This document shows positions 1-6,761 of a stretch of 9,237 bases of DNA, in pieces. The notes beneath the pieces are model-generated. The model had not been told where the DNA came from and searched no databases. It saw only the letters and a list, made by a program, of their open reading frames with translations. Source of the stretch: an uncultured Bacteroidales bacterium (GTDB lineage Bacteria; Bacteroidota; Bacteroidia; Bacteroidales; Paludibacteraceae); the NCBI GenBank assembly GCA_937901025.1, contig CALCGR010000043.1, positions 1 through 9,237 of the forward strand. The letters run 5' to 3'. Within the stretch, counting starts at the first letter, position 1. Every line of letters starts with the position of its first letter. A program made the position numbers and the translations under genes.

Positions 1-230
1 CTATTGAGGATACGATAGCACTCGCCCTGTTGGAAGGCGACGTGCGCCTTCATCTTCTTCTCTTTTTGGGAAGGGATATGGCTATAGAGTTTCTTGTACA
101 TATCCGCGGCGTCGTAATACTCCCCGATAGCGAATTTCTTATCGGCTTTCTTGACGCGCGCACTAATCGAGCACCCGGCGAGAAGCAGGGTGGGGAGGAG
201 AAGTAATATGAGGGCCTTAATCGAGCGCAT
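1..230 (-). CDS. TPR envelope lipoprotein, N-terminal part (OmpA/PorE-like?)
   Basis: Partial gene: 76 codons are visible and the reading frame runs open off the left edge. The start is ATG at 230-228. Residues 1-20 form a lipoprotein signal peptide: a short basic start (MRSIK), a leucine-rich core and the lipobox L17-A18-G19-C20, so the mature protein should be lipidated at Cys20. After it comes a helical stretch (ADKKFAIGEYYDAADMYKKL, then AFQQGECYRILN) that reads like the first TPR-type repeats. From memory, this arrangement resembles the N-terminus of Bacteroidales OmpA-family proteins with TPR, beta-propeller and OmpA domains, the type that includes PorE of the type IX secretion system. 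BamD-like TPR lipoproteins are an alternative. The start lies inside the end of the DUF1015 gene (14-base overlap), there is no good Shine-Dalgarno sequence, and translation is probably coupled. The lipoprotein and TPR calls are seen; the family is inferred. Confidence 0.72.
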   Translation of the reverse strand, partial: MRSIKALILLLLPTLLLAGCSISARVKKADKKFAIGEYYDAADMYKKLYSHIPSQKEKKMKAHVAFQQGECYRILN

Positions 231-1461
231 GAATGATGAGTCCCGAGCGCAACTTGGGTTCAAACCACGTAGCCTTCGGCGGCATAATATTGCCCGTGTC
301 GGCAATGGTGATGATCTGCTGCATGGTGACAGGATAGAGGGCTAACGCGATGCGCATCTCACCGCTATCCACGCGACGCTGCAGTTCCTCCAATCCGCGG
401 ATACCGCCAACGAAGTCGATACGCTTGTCGGAACGAAGGTCCTTGATGCCCAAGATCTCGTCCAGGATATACTTACTGGATATCGATACGTCAAGCACGC
501 CGATGGGGTCGTTATCGTCATAACTGCCGGACTTGGCGGTCAGTTTATACCAATGCTTATCCAGATACAAGGCGAACTCGTGCAACGCCTTCGGATGATA
601 GATGGCAGTACCCGTGTCCTCTACGGCGAAATGCGATTCCAGCGCCTTCAGGAACTCAGCGGAACTAAGGCCATTAAGGTCCTTGATTACGCGGTTATAG
701 TCCATCACTTTGAGCTGGTTATCGGGGAAGCAGACCGCCAGGAAGAAGTTATATTCCTCGTCGCCCCGGTGATGGGGGTTCTGCATCTTCTTCTCGTTTC
801 CTACCAGCGCAGCCGCGGCGGAGCGATGATGCCCGTCCGCAATGTACATCGCGGGAATCTGAGCAAAGATATTGGTTATCTGCTGTATCGTGGCCTCATC
901 GTCAATCACCCAGAACCGATGGTCGAAGCCGTCCAAGGAGGATACGAAGTCGTATTCGGGCGTTTTCGCCGTGACGGCAGCGATGATGGCATCCAAGTCG
1001 TCGCGATGCGGATAGGCGAAGAACACCGGTTCGATATTCGCGTTATTCACCCGTACGTGTTTCATACGGTCCTCCTCCTTGTCGCGACGCGTGAGTTCGT
1101 GCTTCTTGATGCGCTTTTCCATATAATCCTCCACCCAAGCGGCGACTACGAGACCATACTGGGTGCGACCCTCCATGGTCTGGGCATAGATATAGTAATT
1201 CTCCTTACTATCCTGCTTCAACCAGCCGTTCTTTTGAAACAGATGAAACTGCTCCACGGCAGCGGGGTAGACCCGCGGGTCAAACTCATTGGTACCCGGT
1301 TCAAAGTTAATCTCGGGTTTGATGATATGGTACAGCGACATGGGGTTCCCCTGCGCTTCGGCACGGGCTTCCTCCGATTCTAACACGTCGTAAGGACGCG
1401 AACTTACTTGAGCAGCGAGTTCACGGGGCGGACGAATACCGCGAAAAGGTTTAATCTTCAT
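217..1461 (-). CDS. DUF1015 family protein
   Basis: A 414-residue protein, about the normal full length for DUF1015 (COG4198). Family-typical stretches are the start MKIKPFRGIRP, SSRPYDV near residue 20, KHELTRRDKEEDR at 120-132, the strongly conserved YIADGHHR at 206-213, and the C-terminal MPPKATWFEPKLRSGLIIH around 393-411. The biochemical role of the family is not established. In many bacteria it sits next to serA/serC (serine biosynthesis), but here it follows bactofilin after 9 bases and overlaps a downstream lipoprotein gene by 14 bases, so the usual serine context is absent from this window. No separate promoter is visible, and it is probably transcribed from the bactofilin promoter at 1891-1922. 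The ATG start at 1461 gives the family's usual N-terminus. The family call is firm; the function is unknown. Confidence 0.9.
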   Translation of the reverse strand: MKIKPFRGIRPPRELAAQVSSRPYDVLESEEARAEAQGNPMSLYHIIKPEINFEPGTNEFDPRVYPAAVEQFHLFQKNGWLKQDSKENYYIYAQTMEGRTQYGLVVAAWVEDYMEKRIKKHELTRRDKEEDRMKHVRVNNANIEPVFFAYPHRDDLDAIIAAVTAKTPEYDFVSSLDGFDHRFWVIDDEATIQQITNIFAQIPAMYIADGHHRSAAAALVGNEKKMQNPHHRGDEEYNFFLAVCFPDNQLKVMDYNRVIKDLNGLSSAEFLKALESHFAVEDTGTAIYHPKALHEFALYLDKHWYKLTAKSGSYDDNDPIGVLDVSISSKYILDEILGIKDLRSDKRIDFVGGIRGLEELQRRVDSGEMRIALALYPVTMQQIITIADTGNIMPPKATWFEPKLRSGLIIHALD

Positions 1462-1470
1462 AAAAACACG

Positions 1471-1839
1471 TTATTTCTTTACGGGTTCAGCCGCGGGTTT
1501 GTTCATCGAGCACGAGCCGTTGAATATCGCCTCCGGCTCTACGATGAGCACCTGGGTGATAACATCGCCTTTGATGTTTCCGCTGGCGCGCAAAGCGAGG
1601 GTACCCTTCACCTCCATCTTCCCGTCCATGGCACCGAGGATCTCCGCATTCTGACAACTGATCGTGCCTTTTAGTTTCCCCTGCTCACCAATAACTACCT
1701 TACCCGTGCAAGTAAGGTCACCTTCCACCGTACCGTCAATGCGGATGTCCGAATCCGCTACGATGGTACCGATAATCTTGCTCCCCGCGGTCAACGCATT
1801 GTACAGCGTACCGGGTTGCGAATTTGTGTTATTTGCCAT
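1471..1839 (-). CDS. Bactofilin, polymer-forming cytoskeletal protein
   Basis: A 122-residue protein with the bactofilin (DUF583) core at about residues 22-112: successive short beta turns such as SKIIGTIVADSDIRIDG, GDLTCTGKVVIGEQGKLKG and GTLALRASGNIKGDV. These fold as a right-handed beta-helix that polymerises end to end without nucleotide. The flanking tails (MANNTNSQPG and a C-terminal KPAAEPVKK) are short and disordered-looking, as usual. Bactofilins form membrane-associated filaments that localise cell-envelope or peptidoglycan enzymes; the partner here is not known. AAGGA lies five bases before the ATG at 1839, one of the few Shine-Dalgarno-like sites in the window. It is the first gene of a leftward unit with DUF1015 and the TPR lipoprotein, driven by TTTG/TATCTTTG at 1922-1891, with a leader of roughly 45 bases. 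Confidence 0.93.
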   Translation of the reverse strand: MANNTNSQPGTLYNALTAGSKIIGTIVADSDIRIDGTVEGDLTCTGKVVIGEQGKLKGTISCQNAEILGAMDGKMEVKGTLALRASGNIKGDVITQVLIVEPEAIFNGSCSMNKPAAEPVKK

Positions 1840-1890
1840 AATTCCTTATTATTTTAAATAGATTACGCGATAATTTATCAAAAATCGGCA

Positions 1891-1922
1891 CAAAGATACA
1901 CTTTTTTTTGGACATATGCAAA
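1891..1922 (-). promoter_or_regulatory. Promoter for the bactofilin operon
   Basis: On the minus strand, TTTG at 1922-1919 and TATCTTTG at 1898-1891 match the Bacteroidota -33/-7 boxes exactly, with 20 bases between them. Transcription would start near 1884, about 45 bases before the bactofilin ATG. It interleaves with the rightward promoter at 1907-1938. Confidence 0.75.
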
Positions 1923-1938
1923 TTTTTTTGTAATTTTG
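1907..1938 (+). promoter_or_regulatory. Promoter for the small membrane protein-ompH-barrel operon
   Basis: TTTG at 1907-1910 and TAATTTTG at 1931-1938 with a 20-base spacer fit the Bacteroidota consensus. The expected start point is near 1945, giving a leader of only about 11 bases before the ATG at 1956. The two -33 boxes of this divergent pair form an inverted repeat (TTTG at 1907, CAAA at 1919) around a CATATG. Confidence 0.75.
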
Positions 1939-1955
1939 CAGCGCATTATTGAATT

Positions 1956-2162
1956 ATGGACCAAGTTTGGATTGTGATAGCGCTCTTAGGTCTGGCCTTT
2001 ATCGGACTGAGTATCCGTATTATCGTAAAGAAAAACGGACAGTTCAGCAGCAAGGATATCGGTCAAAGCGAAGCTATGCGTAAGCGCGGTATTCATTGCA
2101 TTCGCACGCAGGACGTTCAGATGCGTCACCCAAAGAACAAAATCGATGTTAAATCAATTTAA
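1956..2162 (+). CDS. Small single-span membrane protein, conserved hypothetical
   Basis: A 68-residue protein with one membrane segment at about residues 4-24 (VWIVIALLGLAFIGLSIRII), followed by a basic stretch (VKKNGQFSSKDIGQSEAMRKRGIHC) that should lie in the cytoplasm. From memory it resembles a family of small Bacteroidales proteins described only as 'membrane or secreted protein', which share a K-x-G-x-F-(S/P)-S/N pattern after the membrane span and a Cys near 'RG(I/V)xC'. No function is known to me. It is the first gene of the rightward unit, with a promoter immediately upstream and the OmpH-like gene 11 bases downstream, so an envelope role is plausible but inferred. It starts at the only reasonable ATG; no Shine-Dalgarno sequence is seen. 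Confidence 0.8.
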   Translation: MDQVWIVIALLGLAFIGLSIRIIVKKNGQFSSKDIGQSEAMRKRGIHCIRTQDVQMRHPKNKIDVKSI

Positions 2163-2173
2163 TTATACGTATT

Positions 2174-2785
2174 ATGAAAAAGATTCAAATTATTATTGAT
2201 GCCGTATTAGTTATTGCCATTGCGGCGCTGTTCGTTCTTCATTTCACCGGCAAACCCTGCTGTCACCACGCAGCCGAAGGTGCCGAAGCCGTGGAAGGCA
2301 ACCTGCCCATTGCGTTCATTAACCTGGACTCCGTACTGCTGAACTATACGTTGGCGCAAGAGTGCGGCGAACAACTGATGAAGAAGCAGGAGGATGCCCG
2401 CCTGAAGCTGAACACGAAGATGCGCACCTTCCAAAACGAGTATGCGGACTTCCAACGCAAAGTGGAGAATAACGCTTTCCTGTCCCGCGAACGCGCCGAG
2501 AACGAGGCTAACCGTCTGCAACGCAAGCAGGAGGAGCTGCAAGCCCTGGAGGAGCAACTGACCCAGGATATCCTCACCGAGCAACAAGCCCTGAATATCC
2601 GCCTGGCGGACTCGCTGACGAACTACCTCAATGAGTACAATCAGGATGGTCGTTTCCACCTCATCCTCTCGAACCAAGGTCGCGATAACGTCTTGACCGC
2701 TACCGAAGGCTATGACATCACGGACGAGATCATCACGGCTCTCAATGCCCGTTATATCCCGAAAGCTACTAAGAAAAAGAAATAA
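2174..2785 (+). CDS. OmpH/Skp-like periplasmic coiled-coil chaperone
   Basis: A 203-residue protein. Residues 6-24 are a hydrophobic signal or membrane anchor; a short linker with CCHH at 29-32 follows, then the Skp/OmpH start PIAFINLDSVLLNY (45-58). From about 60 to 150 the sequence is a long, highly charged coiled coil rich in Q, E, K and R (for example RERAENEANRLQRKQEELQ), and the C-terminal part FHLILSNQGRDNVL closes the Skp fold. Skp-family proteins are trimeric jellyfish-shaped holdases for unfolded outer-membrane proteins in the periplasm. The next gene encodes an outer-membrane barrel and overlaps by one base (TAATG), so this copy may serve mainly that barrel; that is inference. Unlike classical Skp it seems to stay anchored, because no signal peptidase site is obvious. 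The C-terminus is a lysine run. Confidence 0.87.
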   Translation: MKKIQIIIDAVLVIAIAALFVLHFTGKPCCHHAAEGAEAVEGNLPIAFINLDSVLLNYTLAQECGEQLMKKQEDARLKLNTKMRTFQNEYADFQRKVENNAFLSRERAENEANRLQRKQEELQALEEQLTQDILTEQQALNIRLADSLTNYLNEYNQDGRFHLILSNQGRDNVLTATEGYDITDEIITALNARYIPKATKKKK

Positions 2786-4566
2786 TGTCGCTCCGTCGCA
2801 CGCTGATACTGCTCGTCGCTTGTCTGACCATTAGTTGGGGTAGGGCACAGGATATCCCCGTACCCCTCAACTATACGCAGATATACGACTACCTCGATGA
2901 CCTAATCACCGACGGTATCATCGTGCACCAAACGGCGGTGCGTCCGTATTCCCGCGGTCAGGTAGCCTCGATGCTGCTGGAAGCCCAACAGCGCGATTCG
3001 CTTATGAGCAAGCAGCAGCGGGATAACCTCGACTTCTACCTCGACGTCTTTGCCCTCGAGCGCGACACGATACCCGGGGCCCATCGGTATGTACAATACA
3101 CCGACCATCAGACGTTTGACCTGTCGCTGGCGAATATCCAGTTCTCCTATCTAACGAAGAACAAAGTGTTTAAGATGTCCATCGAGCCCATCCTCGGTGC
3201 GGATATCTACGGCTCTAAGAAAGGGGCTATCCTCAAACGTTGGTACGGACTGGACCTCAAGATGGATATCGCCCACCACGTCAGCCTCTGGGGCTCGCTG
3301 CGCGACCAGAGTTTTTATGGCAACTGGCTAAGCAAAGACTACTTCCCCGAAGGAACGATGCAGGGGGCGCGACTCAACCAATCCGTAACGGGACAACAGG
3401 CCCTCAACCTCGTTCCGGGAACGCAGTATAAGGAGGCCTCCTACGGCGGCGACTTCTCGGATTCCAAAGGCGGTATCTCCGTCTATGCGTGGTTCGGGAG
3501 TATCAGCCTCAAGCGCGAAGAACTACGATGGGGCGATGCGTACCACGCTTCGAACATAATCAACAACCGCGCTCCCGCCGTACCGCAACTGTCGTTGCAG
3601 ATCACCCCGTGCAAGTGGTTCCAGTTCGACTATTTCCACGCATGGCTCATCAGTAACGTGCTCGACTCTACCCGTTACTATATGGAGAACCAGACCGACG
3701 GAACGCAGCATAAGGAATATCGGCCGCACAATAAGTTCATGGCGGCAAATATGTTCACGTTCCTGCCGATTAAGTATATCTCCTTCTCCGTGGGTAACTC
3801 GATTATCTACGCTGAGGACAATATCCAAGCCGCGTATTTCATTCCCATCGCATTCTATAAGTCCCTTGACCACCTGCTGACCAAGGGTACCAAAACCCAA
3901 AACCAGAACTCCCAGGTGTTCGGTACGATTACACTCCGACCCGTAGACCACCTGAAGATCTACGGATCCTTCTATCTCGACGAGTTCAGTGCCGCCCGCT
4001 GGAAGAAAGGTTCGTCGTCCTACGGCCAGCATAATCCTTTCTCCTACGTAGTCGGCTTTGACTGGGGCGGATGGCCCGTCAAAGGACTGAGCCTCAAAGG
4101 GGAGTTCTGTCGCACGAACGTGGCGTGCTATACGCACTCTATCGATGTACTCGACTATACGTCGAATAGTTACGACTTAGGCCAATATATGGGCGATAAT
4201 GCCCAGTCGATCTTCGGCGAGATATCGTATCGGCCCATCCGCGGGATGACCCTCAAACTCAGCTATACCCACGATACGAAGTACACCCATTATCCCTACC
4301 TTCGCGTAGCCCGCGATGCGCAGGGACATAAGATCAACGAGGAGGCGGGAATAGGGTATGCGCTATCCCAAAAACCGTTTGAGGAACCCATCTTCCGCAA
4401 TGAGGTCGTAGCCCTCGACTTTGTGTACGAAGTACACCCGAACATGTACCTGCGCGCGAACGTGAGTTATAATAACGCCCGCGGAACGAGCGCACAAGAA
4501 TACTGCCCCACGTATTACTTGGGACAGAACGTAACCGCCATGGGCGGGTTTAGTTTCGGATTCTAA
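2785..4566 (+). CDS. Outer-membrane beta-barrel, Wzi/RemB-like
   Basis: A 593-residue protein. Residues 1-21 are a Sec signal peptide (MSLRRTLILLVACLTISWGRA, cleavage probably before Gln22 or Asp23). The start of the mature protein, DIPVPLNYTQIYDYLDDLITDGII, with PYSRGQVASML after it, resembles the N-terminal region of Bacteroidota proteins assigned to the capsule-assembly Wzi family and to the gliding protein RemB. The remainder alternates aromatic and polar residues as in transmembrane beta strands, and the protein ends GGFSFGF, a terminal Phe as expected for insertion by BAM. Wzi binds capsule polysaccharide at the cell surface; RemB is a surface protein of gliding flavobacteria. Which role applies cannot be decided here. 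The start is fixed by the TAATG overlap with the ompH-like gene. The outer-membrane call is strong; the Wzi/RemB family is moderately sure. Confidence 0.75.
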   Translation: MSLRRTLILLVACLTISWGRAQDIPVPLNYTQIYDYLDDLITDGIIVHQTAVRPYSRGQVASMLLEAQQRDSLMSKQQRDNLDFYLDVFALERDTIPGAHRYVQYTDHQTFDLSLANIQFSYLTKNKVFKMSIEPILGADIYGSKKGAILKRWYGLDLKMDIAHHVSLWGSLRDQSFYGNWLSKDYFPEGTMQGARLNQSVTGQQALNLVPGTQYKEASYGGDFSDSKGGISVYAWFGSISLKREELRWGDAYHASNIINNRAPAVPQLSLQITPCKWFQFDYFHAWLISNVLDSTRYYMENQTDGTQHKEYRPHNKFMAANMFTFLPIKYISFSVGNSIIYAEDNIQAAYFIPIAFYKSLDHLLTKGTKTQNQNSQVFGTITLRPVDHLKIYGSFYLDEFSAARWKKGSSSYGQHNPFSYVVGFDWGGWPVKGLSLKGEFCRTNVACYTHSIDVLDYTSNSYDLGQYMGDNAQSIFGEISYRPIRGMTLKLSYTHDTKYTHYPYLRVARDAQGHKINEEAGIGYALSQKPFEEPIFRNEVVALDFVYEVHPNMYLRANVSYNNARGTSAQEYCPTYYLGQNVTAMGGFSFGF

Positions 4567-5523
4567 TCAGAAGAATTTCCGCTTACATTTGAAGCTTAGT
4601 ATAGAGAACGCCACACGGGCTCTCACTACCGCCCATGCGTTCTTCGGTTTACCTTTTACCAGGTACATCAGTGCCGCGGCGTAGTCGAGGTAAAAACGAA
4701 AACCCATCACCACTATCAGTTTGAGGATGGGGAGGTTCTTATACAGCATCAGCAGGTTATTGCGGAAATTAAGGAAAGTCTTTTGCGGGTGCTCGTAGTT
4801 CAGTGCGCCTCCGCCTAAGTGGTACACCGCCGAAGAGGGGATATATCTTACTTTATACCCGCTTCGGTGCATCCGCCAGCAAAGGTCAATCTCTTCCTGG
4901 TGCGCAAAGAACAGTGCATCCAGTCCGCCTAATTCCTTATATATATTCGTGCGTACGCACATGCACGCGCCTGAGGCCCAGAAGATATCCGCAGGTTCGT
5001 TGTACTGACCATGGTCCGTCTCTATCTTCGAGAACACCCGTCCCCGACAGTACGGATAGCCTAACCAATGAATCAAGCCGCCGGCGGCACCCGCGTACTC
5101 GAACTTGACCGGGTTGTCCCCGCTCTCTTTGCTCGTCCAACTCAATATCTTCGGCTGTACAGCGGCTATCGTCTTATCCGCCTCCATCGCCTCGATGAGG
5201 GGCTCTAACCATCCGCTCGTCACCTCTACGTCGGAGTTCAGCAGCACCACGTAATCGCTGTCCACCGTCGCTATGGCGCGGTTATACCCCTCCGCAAAAC
5301 CGTAGTTCTTGCCGAGCGGCAACCATTCCACGCCCTTAAACTGCTTGACCACCGCCTCGCTCTCATCCGTTGAACCGTTATCCGCCACAATGAGTCTGAC
5401 AGACAGTGCTGTTTCTCCCTCCCTATGAGGGAGGGTCGGGGTGGGTCTACCTGCTACCGAAGGTAAATATCTGCGCAGCATCGCTGCGCCGTTCCAGTTT
5501 AATATGATAATGGCTACTTTCAT
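4567..5523 (-). CDS. Family 2 glycosyltransferase with an in-frame insertion
   Basis: A 318-residue GT-A fold glycosyltransferase, rhamnosyltransferase/WbbL-like. Visible motifs: MKVAIIILNWNG at the start, VADNGSTDES (46-55, nucleotide binding), NYGFAEGYNRA (73-83), LLNSDVE (94-100, the metal-binding DxD-equivalent), FWASGACMCVR (181-191) and HQEEIDLCWR (208-217, with the catalytic base). The C-terminus (about 250-318) is hydrophobic then strongly basic (FKCKRKFF), suggesting peripheral attachment to the inner membrane. It probably adds a sugar to a lipid-linked surface glycan; donor and acceptor are unknown. Between the first helix and the second strand, residues about 25-40 (GRPTPTLPHREGETAL) are extra and are encoded by a GC-rich palindromic element, with the frame kept open. 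It follows cdsA after one base and probably shares its transcript. Its stop abuts the stop of the convergent barrel gene. Confidence 0.9.
   Translation of the reverse strand: MKVAIIILNWNGAAMLRRYLPSVAGRPTPTLPHREGETALSVRLIVADNGSTDESEAVVKQFKGVEWLPLGKNYGFAEGYNRAIATVDSDYVVLLNSDVEVTSGWLEPLIEAMEADKTIAAVQPKILSWTSKESGDNPVKFEYAGAAGGLIHWLGYPYCRGRVFSKIETDHGQYNEPADIFWASGACMCVRTNIYKELGGLDALFFAHQEEIDLCWRMHRSGYKVRYIPSSAVYHLGGGALNYEHPQKTFLNFRNNLLMLYKNLPILKLIVVMGFRFYLDYAAALMYLVKGKPKNAWAVVRARVAFSILSFKCKRKFF
5404..5451 (-). repeat. Palindromic GC-rich element inserted in frame in the glycosyltransferase gene
   Basis: The core at 5417-5435 is a perfect 8-bp inverted repeat (CCCTCCCT / AGGGAGGG) with a 3-base loop, followed on the plus strand by a G-rich tail (tcggggtgggt, 5436-5446). 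Read in the gene it gives Pro-Thr-Pro-Thr-Leu-Pro-His-Arg-Glu-Gly. It falls at a variable loop between the first helix and the DNGSTD strand of the GT-A fold, so it can be tolerated. I recall similar 'PTPTLPHREG'-like peptides from dispersed palindromic repeats in several bacterial genomes, comparable in behaviour to Rickettsia palindromic elements. Exact ends are uncertain; the outer limits given are where the protein departs from the family pattern. Confidence 0.7.
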
Positions 5524-5524
5524 C

Positions 5525-6340
5525 TTATAGAATGTGTAAAATCAGGTATAACATAGGCGTAGCTAACAGCAGACTATCGAAGCGGTCCAGCACACCCCCG
5601 TGACCGGGCAAGAACACACCCGAGTCTTTCACGCCTACCGCACGTTTCATCTTACTCTCCATCAAGTCTCCAAACGTGCCCGCTATCGCAATCACAAGGC
5701 AGATGATCAGGGACTTCCAACAACTATCGATCCAACCGACACGATAGAAGACATAGCCCGCCGCCAAGGCGAAAGCAAAACCGCCAAACAGTCCTTCCCA
5801 AGACTTGTTGGGAGAGATATTCGGAGCCATCTTGTGGTTGCCTTTAGTGCGTTTAGCCGTTAAACAACCTACACAATACGCACCCGTATCGTTAACCCAA
5901 ATGGTGATAAAGAGAACCAACAGTAAGTATTTGTCTTGTGCTAATATCGGATTCATCAACACAAACGGCCACGCAATGATTTGGCTAATCAACAAGTTTC
6001 CCCAACAATGAAAAGGATTGTCTTGCTTCATCGCCAATGAGGCAATCATAGATGTAACTAGTACGCTAACATACGCGATGAGAAACCCGAAAGGATCGTC
6101 AGCAAGAATATGCTCGGTAAATTCAAGCAACCACGACCCCACAAAAGCAAGCCCGCCAAGGATGATGGATATAACCTTGTAGGCAAGGTGAACCTTTACG
6201 AGGTTACAGTATTCGTACATAGCATACATGGTAATACCCAAAAACAAACACCCGAAGAAAATAGGGTGGACTAAGATGGAGGCAACGACTAACCCCACAT
6301 AAATGGCCCCAAAAACAGTTCTTTTTGCTAAATTATTCAT
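5525..6340 (-). CDS. cdsA: Phosphatidate cytidylyltransferase
   Basis: A 271-residue polytopic membrane enzyme that makes CDP-diacylglycerol from phosphatidate and CTP, the precursor of all phospholipids, in the inner membrane. The CdsA signature is complete at residues 229-255: S-K-M-K-R, then V-K-D-S-G-V-F-L-P-G-H-G-G-V-L-D-R-F-D. Other conserved parts are WVNDTGAY (148-155) and SPNKSWEG (176-183). Roughly seven or eight hydrophobic segments cover the rest, and the length is normal for the family. The ATG at 6340 lies just behind the promoter at 6361-6392, leaving a leader of only about 15 bases without Shine-Dalgarno. It is the first gene of a leftward pair with the glycosyltransferase, whose ATG comes one base after the cdsA stop. 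Confidence 0.96.
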   Translation of the reverse strand: MNNLAKRTVFGAIYVGLVVASILVHPIFFGCLFLGITMYAMYEYCNLVKVHLAYKVISIILGGLAFVGSWLLEFTEHILADDPFGFLIAYVSVLVTSMIASLAMKQDNPFHCWGNLLISQIIAWPFVLMNPILAQDKYLLLVLFITIWVNDTGAYCVGCLTAKRTKGNHKMAPNISPNKSWEGLFGGFAFALAAGYVFYRVGWIDSCWKSLIICLVIAIAGTFGDLMESKMKRAVGVKDSGVFLPGHGGVLDRFDSLLLATPMLYLILHIL

Positions 6341-6356
6341 TTTTATTACGAATTTG

Positions 6357-6388
6357 CTTGCAAAGTTACAAAAAATTCCTTATCTTTG
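6357..6388 (+). promoter_or_regulatory. Promoter for the acidic protein-acyltransferase pair
   Basis: TATCTTTG at 6381-6388 is a full -7 box. The -33 position 20 bases upstream reads CTTG (6357-6360), three of four consensus bases; a perfect TTTG at 6353-6356 would need a 24-base spacer. The predicted start near 6395 leaves a leader of about 13 bases before the ATG at 6408. Confidence 0.68.
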
Positions 6389-6392
6389 CAAA
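6361..6392 (-). promoter_or_regulatory. cdsA promoter
   Basis: On the minus strand, TTTG at 6392-6389 and TAACTTTG at 6368-6361 are separated by 20 bases, an exact Bacteroidota match. It overlaps almost fully with the rightward promoter at 6357-6388; together they form a near-perfect inverted repeat. Confidence 0.78.
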
Positions 6393-6407
6393 TAATTTTG
6401 AAAAATT

Positions 6408-6761
6408 ATGCAAAAATCGACGATTGAAATGAGTTTATTGGACCCCGAAGAACGCGAATGGGTCGAAAACATCTACAAATTTATTCCCGAGCAAGACCGC
6501 CAAGGTCTCTCCCCGGACGATGTCCTTTTTGTGCTGGACGAGATGGATGAATACCTCCTCTCGGTCGGCTTGGCGGAGGAGCACGTAGAGACGGGGGAGA
6601 TCATCTACCTCGATGGCGAAGTGGACGAGACGGAGCAGCTCGAGTTTATCCTCAAAGCCGCGCAAGCGGATAAGCGTTCGCTCACGAGTGTCCAAGTACA
6701 GATGATTCAAGATGCCGAGATGCAATACGGCCTGGAACAAGGCTGGTACGAGGAAGAGTGA
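6408..6761 (+). CDS. Small acidic conserved hypothetical protein
   Basis: A 117-residue, strongly acidic, soluble protein without signal peptide or membrane segment. I recognise no catalytic motif. It looks mostly helical: LDPEEREWVENIYKFIPEQD, SPDDVLFVLDEMDEYLLSVG, and a C-terminal helix SVQVQMIQDAEMQYGLEQGW ending in EEE. It resembles small uncharacterised Bacteroidales proteins found next to acyltransferase genes, but that is from memory only. Its stop overlaps the GTG start of the LpxL-like gene by four bases (GTGA), so the two are made together and the protein could be an accessory of that enzyme; this is inference. The start at 6408 is preferred because a promoter ends 20 bases upstream; ATG at 6429 (Met8) is an alternative. 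Confidence 0.8.
   Translation: MQKSTIEMSLLDPEEREWVENIYKFIPEQDRQGLSPDDVLFVLDEMDEYLLSVGLAEEHVETGEIIYLDGEVDETEQLEFILKAAQADKRSLTSVQVQMIQDAEMQYGLEQGWYEEE

Noticed and set aside
553..1383. 276-codon open frame on the plus strand
   Set aside because: It lies fully antisense to the well-supported DUF1015 gene, shows no recognisable domain and has no promoter. It is a by-product of codon bias.
2207..2677. 156-codon leucine-rich open frame on the minus strand
   Set aside because: It is opposite the coiled-coil part of the OmpH-like gene; the leucines are the complement of Gln/Glu/Lys codons.
3523..4137. 204-codon open frame on the minus strand
   Set aside because: It is a shadow of the outer-membrane barrel gene with no start signals and no domain.
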